A stretch of 20,495 nt of DNA from NCBI GenBank assembly GCA_023230525.1, contig JALNXE010000078.1, forward strand, positions 1-20,495, read 5' to 3'. This document shows, piece after piece, positions 15,638-20,495 of the stretch. Source of the DNA: Desulfobulbaceae bacterium. GTDB lineage: Bacteria; Desulfobacterota; Desulfobulbia; Desulfobulbales; SURF-16. The notes beneath the pieces were generated by a model, which was not told the DNA's origin, ran no database searches, and saw only the letters and a list, made by a program, of their open reading frames with translations. The position numbers were made by a program, and so were the translations under genes. The stretch's first letter is position 1, and every line of letters begins with the position of its first letter.

Positions 15638-15672
15638 TTCTGGCTTCTGAATTCTGACTCCTGTCTTCTTTC
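15638..15672 (-). repeat. Heptanucleotide repeat array, opposite orientation, before rsmB
   Basis: Five 7-bp units, TTCTGGC, TTCTGAA, TTCTGAC, TCCTGTC and TTCTTTC. Read on the minus strand they are variants of the same GGAGTCA-like unit as the array at 15552-15600. Together the two arrays could fold into a hairpin. Confidence 0.8.
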
Positions 15673-15685
15673 ATAACATTCCACC

Positions 15686-17038
15686 ATGCAAACCAATCCC
15701 CGCCATCTTGCCATCACCATCCTCTGCCAGAGGCAGGAGACCGGTCAAGCAGTTGATCTGATCCGGGACAATATCCTGAACAAGGCCATGCCGGCCAACG
15801 CCAAAGACTCCCAGCTCGTTACCGCCCTGGTTTACGGCGTGCTCCGCTGGCAACGCTATCTTGACGCCATCCTGCAGGATTTTTCCAGCCACCCCGTGTC
15901 CAAAATGAAAAACCTCACCCTCCAGGCCCTGCGGGTGGGGCTTTTTCAACTCTGCTTCATGGACCGCATTCCCCCTTCCGCGGCAGTGAATGAAACGGTC
16001 AAGGCGCTCAAGGAGTCCAGACAGCCCAAATGGCTCACCGGCTTTGTTAACGGTCTGCTCCGCAACATTGCCAGACAGGCGGAGACTCTGCCCGGTTCCT
16101 GGGACCATAAGCTGATGCCGACGGCCGTGCGCCTCAGCCATCCTGACTGGCTTTATCAAAGGTGGCGTGCCCGCTATGGCGAAAATGAGGCGATAAGAAT
16201 CTGCACAACAAATAACCACCAGGCCCCTCTGGTTCTCAGGGTCAACACAAAACTCCTGCCGCGGGAAGACTTTATCCAAGAACTGGAAAAGAACGGCATA
16301 GCCGCCCGGCCCGGCATTTACTGCCCCGAGGCGGTTGTGCTTCCTGATTACCGGGGGGATATTGCCGGCCTGCCAGGTTACGGGCGCGGCACATTCATGG
16401 TGCAGGATGAGGGGGCCCAGCTGATTTCCCTGCTGCTGGGTCCGTTTGGCCCGGGAAAGCACCTCGATGCCTGCGCCGGCCTGGGCGGCAAAACCGTGCA
16501 TCTGGCCCAACTTATCCCGGAAGACAGCCAGGTGGTGGCCATCGAACCCAGTCCGCTGCGCTTTAAGCTGCTCCAGGAAAATGCCAATCGCATGGGGCTG
16601 GCTGACCGGATAATCTGCCGCCAAACCGGGCTGGCTGACTTTCAGGATAAGACGGACGAAAATTTTGCAGCCATTTTAGTTGACGCGCCCTGCTCCGGCC
16701 TGGGCGTGATCCGCCGCCATCCGGATATCCGCTGGAACCGCCGCCCGGATGATCTGCAACGCTATCAGGCCGCCCAGCTCGCCCTGCTCTTTCAGGCCGC
16801 GGCACTTCTTGCTCCCGGCGGGGTGCTGGTCTATGCCACCTGTAGCATCGAGCCGGAAGAAAATGAGGTGGTGGTGGCGCAATTTCTGGCAGCCCAGCCC
16901 CAATTTGCCCTCAGTAGTCCACCCTTTTTCCCGCCGGCTGCCCAGCGGTTCGTCAATAACAAAGGTTTTTTCCAGACCCGGCCCGACGAAACCCTGGACG
17001 GCTTTTTTGCCGCCAGGCTGGTGAGGAGCAAGGGGTAG
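15686..17038 (+). CDS. rsmB: 16S rRNA (cytosine-967-C5)-methyltransferase RsmB
   Basis: A 450-residue enzyme that methylates C967 of 16S rRNA using S-adenosylmethionine. Residues about 1-135 form the NusB-like RNA-binding domain (LVTALVYGVLRWQRYLDAIL; PPSAAVNETVKALK). The Rossmann methyltransferase domain follows: motif I LDACAGLGGKTVHLAQL (260-276), the acidic E287 after VVAI, and motif IV DAPCSGLG with C336. Motif VI YATCSIEPEENE carries the catalytic C386. Both cysteines needed by the m5C-RNA methyltransferase mechanism are present. ATG 15686 has no obvious Shine-Dalgarno, and a repeat array occupies the upstream spacer. The TAG stop lies inside a REP-like palindrome, so the last few residues may also be repeat-derived. 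Confidence 0.95.
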   Translation: MQTNPRHLAITILCQRQETGQAVDLIRDNILNKAMPANAKDSQLVTALVYGVLRWQRYLDAILQDFSSHPVSKMKNLTLQALRVGLFQLCFMDRIPPSAAVNETVKALKESRQPKWLTGFVNGLLRNIARQAETLPGSWDHKLMPTAVRLSHPDWLYQRWRARYGENEAIRICTTNNHQAPLVLRVNTKLLPREDFIQELEKNGIAARPGIYCPEAVVLPDYRGDIAGLPGYGRGTFMVQDEGAQLISLLLGPFGPGKHLDACAGLGGKTVHLAQLIPEDSQVVAIEPSPLRFKLLQENANRMGLADRIICRQTGLADFQDKTDENFAAILVDAPCSGLGVIRRHPDIRWNRRPDDLQRYQAAQLALLFQAAALLAPGGVLVYATCSIEPEENEVVVAQFLAAQPQFALSSPPFFPPAAQRFVNNKGFFQTRPDETLDGFFAARLVRSKG

Positions 17039-17062
17039 GGGCGGTTCGCGAACCGCCCTTAC
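17035..17062. repeat. REP-like palindrome at the rsmB stop
   Basis: GTAGGGGCGGTT (17035-17046) pairs with AACCGCCCTTAC (17051-17062), with one wobble, around CGCG. The central 20 bp (17039-17058) are a perfect palindrome. It resembles the short GC-rich palindromes dispersed between genes in many bacteria. It may double as a weak bidirectional terminator for the converging genes. Confidence 0.7.
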
Positions 17063-17076
17063 TCCAGTTCAGTTTC

Positions 17077-17104
17077 TCCTCACTCCTGACTCCTTACTCC
17101 TCAC
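17077..17104 (-). repeat. Third heptanucleotide repeat array, overlapping the next gene's stop
   Basis: TCCTCAC, TCCTGAC, TCCTTAC and TCCTCAC in a row. On the minus strand these are GGAGTCA-like units of the same family as the arrays at 15552 and 15638. The TGA stop of the minus-strand gene at 17101 lies inside it. Confidence 0.75.
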
Positions 17105-18300
17105 TTTTCTCTCCGCACCTGCTTCGGCGCACGAATGTCAAAACGCGGCATCCTCATCATCCTGCCGATCTCCTCCTTCAAGTTAATCTGATCAGGATTT
17201 TCGATGCTGTGGGTCATCAGATTGGCAAACAGCTCATCCTGCTCCATCGGATGGGCATGCTCGCTGGGGCCTTCTCCCTCCAGCTGAATATGGGCGGCCC
17301 AGGGAACAAAATAGTTCGTTGTCGGGAAATCGTCGTATTCGGAAATATCGAGATTGAGTCCGGCGATATAGAGAAGATTTCTCCCTTTGTAATCCGAACC
17401 GCGGCGAATGGATTCCACCACCCGGGCGAATTCCAGCTGGATATTGATCTTGGCGGCCCGCAGGGGAGGATTCGGGGCAGTAACGATGTTGGGCATGAAT
17501 TCGATGATATTTCTTTCCAGCAGGATCGATTCATCCGTTTCATGAAAGTCTTCCCGGAAGAAGAACAGCTCTTCGGTCAGCAGGTCGCCGATGGGCTCCC
17601 CTTCTCCGCTCTTCCATTGATAGCCGGTGGCATCAACACGCTGGCGGAAGTCATCCGACACTTCGTAGACCTGGGAGGTGCTTGCTGCGGTAATAGGGCG
17701 GACCAGGCCGCCATTGTACATTTTGGCAATATTCTGCAAACGCAGGACCAGGCCATCCTTGACAGGGTGAAAGGCAAAGTCGACAAAGGTATTCTTGACG
17801 GTGATCAGATATCTGCCCTGTTCGTCACGGTGCAGAAAAATGCGATCTTTGGCAAACCGGTATTGTTCCAGGTAGGGGGTAATGACATGGGTGAGTTTGC
17901 CGCAGGAGTCGCCGACACATTTGCCGATGCGCTGCGGACGGGCGTATTTCCCATAAATGCCGGTTTCATGATCATAGCCCACATGGCTTGCCTGGATAAT
18001 GAGCAAATCCTCACCATGATGGGAGTGGGGCCCGTGTCGGTCAATGGCCATGATGCCGCCGACCCGGCCATGATTAAAGGGGAAAATCCCAAAATGCTTG
18101 GTGAGCAGGATAATGGGCAGGCCTTGGTTTTCATCCGAGCAAAAAGCCCTGGACGGCATGATCAACCCTTTTCTGAAGCCAAGCGCTTTACAGAAGTTAT
18201 AGAGCCTGGGCACAAACTCCGGATAGGGCATGGCCAGACCGTCAACCTTGAATGGCGCCAACTTTCTTGTCACGTAGTACTCTCGGTATTGCCTGAACAT
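17101..18300 (-). CDS. LCIB/LCIC-type (theta) carbonic anhydrase-like protein
   Basis: ATG 18300 was chosen (399 residues) because GGGGG lies 10 nt upstream. A TTG start 27 bp earlier has no ribosome binding site. Residues about 45-145 carry the pattern of the algal limiting-CO2-inducible LCIB/LCIC beta-type carbonic anhydrases: C54-x-D56-E57 (AFCSDENQG), then GRVGG and a His-rich stretch, H106 in QASHVGYD, and C133 in GDSCGKL. C54, H106 and C133 would be the zinc ligands and D56 the dyad aspartate. The C-terminal half (150-399) is long, with no membrane segment or motif I recognise, so it may be an extra domain. No signal peptide is seen, so a cytoplasmic location is inferred. The activity would be CO2/bicarbonate interconversion, not proven here. 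Confidence 0.65.
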   Translation of the reverse strand: MFRQYREYYVTRKLAPFKVDGLAMPYPEFVPRLYNFCKALGFRKGLIMPSRAFCSDENQGLPIILLTKHFGIFPFNHGRVGGIMAIDRHGPHSHHGEDLLIIQASHVGYDHETGIYGKYARPQRIGKCVGDSCGKLTHVITPYLEQYRFAKDRIFLHRDEQGRYLITVKNTFVDFAFHPVKDGLVLRLQNIAKMYNGGLVRPITAASTSQVYEVSDDFRQRVDATGYQWKSGEGEPIGDLLTEELFFFREDFHETDESILLERNIIEFMPNIVTAPNPPLRAAKINIQLEFARVVESIRRGSDYKGRNLLYIAGLNLDISEYDDFPTTNYFVPWAAHIQLEGEGPSEHAHPMEQDELFANLMTHSIENPDQINLKEEIGRMMRMPRFDIRAPKQVRREK

Positions 18301-18380
18301 TTGTCGGTATCCCCCTTTGCCTGTCAATTATTTTTTGGTCATTTAACTGCATCTCCCTATTATTATTTGGGTAAAATTAC

Positions 18381-18409
18381 TCAATAGATGGAAAATCTTT
18401 ACAGGTCAA
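18381..18409 (-). promoter_or_regulatory. Candidate promoter for the LCIB-like gene
   Basis: On the minus strand TTGACC (18409-18404), a 17-bp spacer, then TATTGA (18386-18381), giving a leader of about 75 nt before the ATG at 18300. Confidence 0.5.
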
Positions 18410-18435
18410 GAATAAAATAAAATCCATCGCTGCTC

Positions 18436-18494
18436 CAATCGAAGGCGGATGGCCAGACACTGGCCATGAACCAATGGCCCTTACTGCTCGATTG
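18436..18494. repeat. Nested palindromes in the spacer upstream of the LCIB-like gene
   Basis: ATGGCCAG (18449-18456) and CTGGCCAT (18460-18467) form an 8-bp stem with a three-base loop. It is enclosed by CAATCGA (18436-18442) and TCGATTG (18488-18494). A further TGGCC copy follows at 18475. This may be an intergenic repeat or regulator binding region; no T-run marks it as a terminator. Confidence 0.45.
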
Positions 18495-18527
18495 AGTAAC
18501 ACAAAAAGGTTGAAAAACACGCGGAAA

Positions 18528-18564
18528 TAATTCACTCACCTGAATTTGGCAAGTGAGTGAATTA
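18528..18564 (-). terminator. Hairpin after the hydrogenase-like small subunit gene
   Basis: TAATTCACTCAC (18528-18539) and GTGAGTGAATTA (18553-18564) form a perfect 12-bp stem with a 13-nt loop, just past the minus-strand stop at 18571. The following minus-strand sequence is only moderately T-rich. Confidence 0.6.
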
Positions 18565-18570
18565 CCATTT

Positions 18571-19314
18571 TTATTTGAAATAATTCAACAGGGCATGCAG
18601 GGTGGTGAGCGGGTGTGGCGGGCAGCCGGGAATATAGAGATCCACCGGAATCAGGCTGTTCAGGTCACCGACCACCTCCGGGCTTCCCCGGAAAGGTCCG
18701 CCTGAGATGGAGCAGCTGCCGCTGGCAATAACCACCTTCGGCGCCGGGACAGCCTCATAGGTGGTCAGCAGAGCGGCCTGCATATTCCTGGAAATCGGCC
18801 CGGTAACATGAATGCCATCGGCATGCCTGGGAGAGGCGACAAACTGGATCCCGAAGCGGGCAAGATCAAAAAACGGGGTATTCAAAACATTGGTATCCGC
18901 TTCGCAGGAATTGCAGCCGGCCGCGGATACCTGGCGCAGCTGCAGGGAGCGGCCAAAAAGTTTTTTAAAATGTTTTTTTGCATTGTCGGCAAGCCTGGGC
19001 AGGTTGCCATCGGTCAGCAGATGTTCTTTTTTGGCAACGCCGAGTTCAAAGTTCTGGGTGAACTGGACAAAATCACCCTTTGACAGGGTTTCGCATTGGC
19101 CGCAAAAAACACAGCGGCCGAGATCAATCAGCCCATTATCGGCATCAATCGCATCCTGCGGACACAGGTCGGCGCATTTCTTCATAAGCGCAGCCGGGCA
19201 ATTCTTGTGAACTTTCGGCATCCCCCGGTACCTCTTATTGAGGGTAATCGGCGCTTTCGGATATTTTGAGGTGCGGCACCCCTGCTCCATTCTATTCTGT
19301 ATTATTTTCAACAT
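18571..19314 (-). CDS. Group 4 hydrogenase/complex I-like small subunit fused to a ferredoxin-type domain (Ehr-like)
   Basis: A 247-residue protein from ATG 19314 (GAGGAT upstream). A TTG 27 bp earlier is unsupported. Residues about 30-75 are ferredoxin-like, with C51-P and C68-x2-C71-x2-C74 able to hold one [4Fe-4S] cluster; C39 and C47 are spaced irregularly, so a second standard cluster is not evident. Residues about 125-247 are NuoB/HycG-like, with the four proximal-cluster cysteines C134 and C137 (AAGCNSCEAD), C201 (GSCSISGG) and C231 (PGCPPHP). In hydrogenlyase-type operons these two parts are usually separate proteins. The large subunit lies 76 bp upstream. It would pass electrons along the peripheral arm of a membrane complex whose membrane subunits are beyond the window. 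Confidence 0.85.
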   Translation of the reverse strand: MLKIIQNRMEQGCRTSKYPKAPITLNKRYRGMPKVHKNCPAALMKKCADLCPQDAIDADNGLIDLGRCVFCGQCETLSKGDFVQFTQNFELGVAKKEHLLTDGNLPRLADNAKKHFKKLFGRSLQLRQVSAAGCNSCEADTNVLNTPFFDLARFGIQFVASPRHADGIHVTGPISRNMQAALLTTYEAVPAPKVVIASGSCSISGGPFRGSPEVVGDLNSLIPVDLYIPGCPPHPLTTLHALLNYFK

Positions 19315-19390
19315 TCCAAAATCCTCATTGGCTTTGCGCAAAAGAGCAACAATAGGCAGCGTAGCTGCTCACAAAATCGAAACCAAGCCC

Positions 19391-20495
19391 TTACAGATCA
19401 AAGCCGCAATATGAAAGGTTAAAGCTTTTATTGCAAAGCGGAAAATCCGATATCCCCTGATTGCGAAGCGCCATGGCCAGTCCCGTCCAGTTGTGAAACG
19501 AAGGATCTTTGACCTTGTAGCGCAGGATCTCGCCTTCCGGACCTGTCAGCAGGCAATGGGAAGTTTCTCCCCGCCAGCCTTCATTGATGGTGACGACAAA
19601 GGAGGACGGCGCAAGCTTGCAGTCGCCGGACAGAACACTTTTCGTCTCGACCTGTTTTGCCAGCAATGTTTCAATCAGCAGAAAGGCATGGGCTATTTCC
19701 TCTCTTCTGACCATGGCCCGGCTGGCGACATCGCCATCGGTCTTGTTATTAACATTAGCAGGCAATTCAGCATAGCATTCGGTGGGAAAACTGACCCGGG
19801 CATCATAAGCAAGACCTGAGGCCCGCCCCGCATAGCCCACAAGGCCGAGCTTTTCCGCCGTTTCCCGGTCAACCGTCCCGGTGAGATCAAAACGGGCCTG
19901 GACCGTGTGGGCCGTAAACAGCAGATCACAGACATGTTCAACCTCAGGCTTTGTTTCCTTTATTTTGTCGAGGAGGAGCTGGCGCTGCTCCTGGCCCATG
20001 GTATAGGCAACGCCCCCGGGCCGGACCAGGCCTTTGCCGAAACGGTTGCCGGAGAGCACCAGCAGGAGATTGAGAAATTCGCCTCTGAGCCGGCCGAAAT
20101 AAGCCGCCGGAGGGTTAAAGGCCACATCGCCGCTCAAGGCGCCGAGATCACCGACATGGTTGGCAATACGTTCCAGCTCAAGAGCAATGGTGCGGACGAT
20201 TCTGGCCCCCTCATCAACGGCCAGGGAACCCAGGGATTCCATGGCCTGGGCAAAGCACAGACTGTGGCCGATGGCAGTATCGCCGGCAATGCCTTCAATG
20301 ATAACGGGCATCCGTTTCCTCGGCACCTCAAGCAGCATTTTCTCAACGCCGCGATGCTGATAGCCGAGCTGAATCTCCAGGTGGAGAACCTCTTCGCCGA
20401 TGCACTGAAAACGGAAATGCCCCGGCTCAATGATCCCGGCATGCACCGGCCCCACGGCAACCTCATGAATTGCCTCGCCTTCCACCGGGAAATAA
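19391..20495 (-). CDS. Group 4 hydrogenase-like large subunit lacking NiFe cysteines (Ehr-like; 5' part missing)
   Basis: The frame is open at the window end, so the N-terminus lies beyond it. GTG at 20485 is internal, because the codons before it (YFP) continue the family sequence. VGPVHAGIIEPGHFRF and QLGYQHRGVEKML identify the HycE/NuoD-type large subunit. Where active group 4 enzymes have ERICGIC, this one has EGIAGDTAIGHS. Where they end in a DPCxSCTD-like motif, it ends in NLSYCGFDL. Both cysteine pairs that hold nickel are therefore lost. This is the hallmark of Ehr-type complexes rather than of a working hydrogenase, and the C-terminus differs from ordinary NuoD. The catalytic substrate is unknown; an ion-pumping electron transfer role is inferred from the family. 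Confidence 0.85.
   Translation of the reverse strand, partial: YFPVEGEAIHEVAVGPVHAGIIEPGHFRFQCIGEEVLHLEIQLGYQHRGVEKMLLEVPRKRMPVIIEGIAGDTAIGHSLCFAQAMESLGSLAVDEGARIVRTIALELERIANHVGDLGALSGDVAFNPPAAYFGRLRGEFLNLLLVLSGNRFGKGLVRPGGVAYTMGQEQRQLLLDKIKETKPEVEHVCDLLFTAHTVQARFDLTGTVDRETAEKLGLVGYAGRASGLAYDARVSFPTECYAELPANVNNKTDGDVASRAMVRREEIAHAFLLIETLLAKQVETKSVLSGDCKLAPSSFVVTINEGWRGETSHCLLTGPEGEILRYKVKDPSFHNWTGLAMALRNQGISDFPLCNKSFNLSYCGFDL

Noticed and set aside
15552..15672. CRISPR array
   Set aside because: The units are 7 bp and contiguous with no spacers, so they are simple tandem repeats.
17209..18387. 392-codon plus-strand frame opposite the LCIB-like gene
   Set aside because: The minus-strand frame has a ribosome binding site, a promoter and recognisable zinc-site motifs. 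The plus-strand product matches nothing I know.
20483..20485. GTG as the true start of the hydrogenase-like large subunit
   Set aside because: The frame is open to the window edge and the preceding codons (YFP) fit the family sequence before VEGEAIHEV, so the gene starts beyond the window.

Overview
The window looks like a chromosomal segment of an anaerobic, Gram-negative deltaproteobacterium (Desulfobacterota, plausibly Desulfobulbales-like). This is inferred from four things: a DUF3373-type coiled-coil porin, a selenocysteine tRNA, a group 4 hydrogenase-related complex, and the overall protein character. No rRNA or other taxonomic marker was available, so the lineage is tentative. There is no phage, plasmid, CRISPR or intact insertion sequence.

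Layout. 1-2883 (minus): an AI-2E/PerM-family permease followed 43 bp later by a membrane GAF-PAS histidine kinase that is cut by the window start at its H-box. 2884-3347: an AT-rich gene-free stretch with a complex inverted-repeat element. 3348-6731 (plus): ilvE, a hairpin, then groES and groEL with a terminator-like hairpin in their spacer. 6732-7000: tandem hairpins, elongator tRNA-Met and its terminator. 7193-8047 (plus): a beta-hydroxyacid dehydrogenase-family oxidoreductase. 8279-8662 (minus): a small zinc-finger-like protein with a very acidic tail. 8883-8980 (plus): selC. 9060-11219 (minus): a SulP transporter with a large extra soluble segment, preceded by a short ORF whose UGA stop is followed by more coding-like sequence. 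11704-12540 (minus): glyQ without an adjacent glyS. 12982-14694 (plus): the outer-membrane porin. 14829-17038 (plus): pgeF and rsmB, whose ends are invaded by heptanucleotide tandem repeats and a REP-like palindrome. 17101-18300 (minus): a protein with the zinc-site layout of LCIB-type carbonic anhydrases. 18571-20495 (minus): small and large subunits of a group 4 hydrogenase-like complex. The large subunit lacks the cysteines that hold the NiFe centre, as in energy-converting hydrogenase-related (Ehr) complexes.

Most genes are housekeeping: proteostasis, tRNA charging, rRNA methylation and branched-chain amino acid synthesis. The parts deserving attention are the Ehr-like complex, the LCIB-like carbonic anhydrase, the modified SulP transporter and the small ORF upstream of it. 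All functional calls are from reading the sequence; no database search was run.
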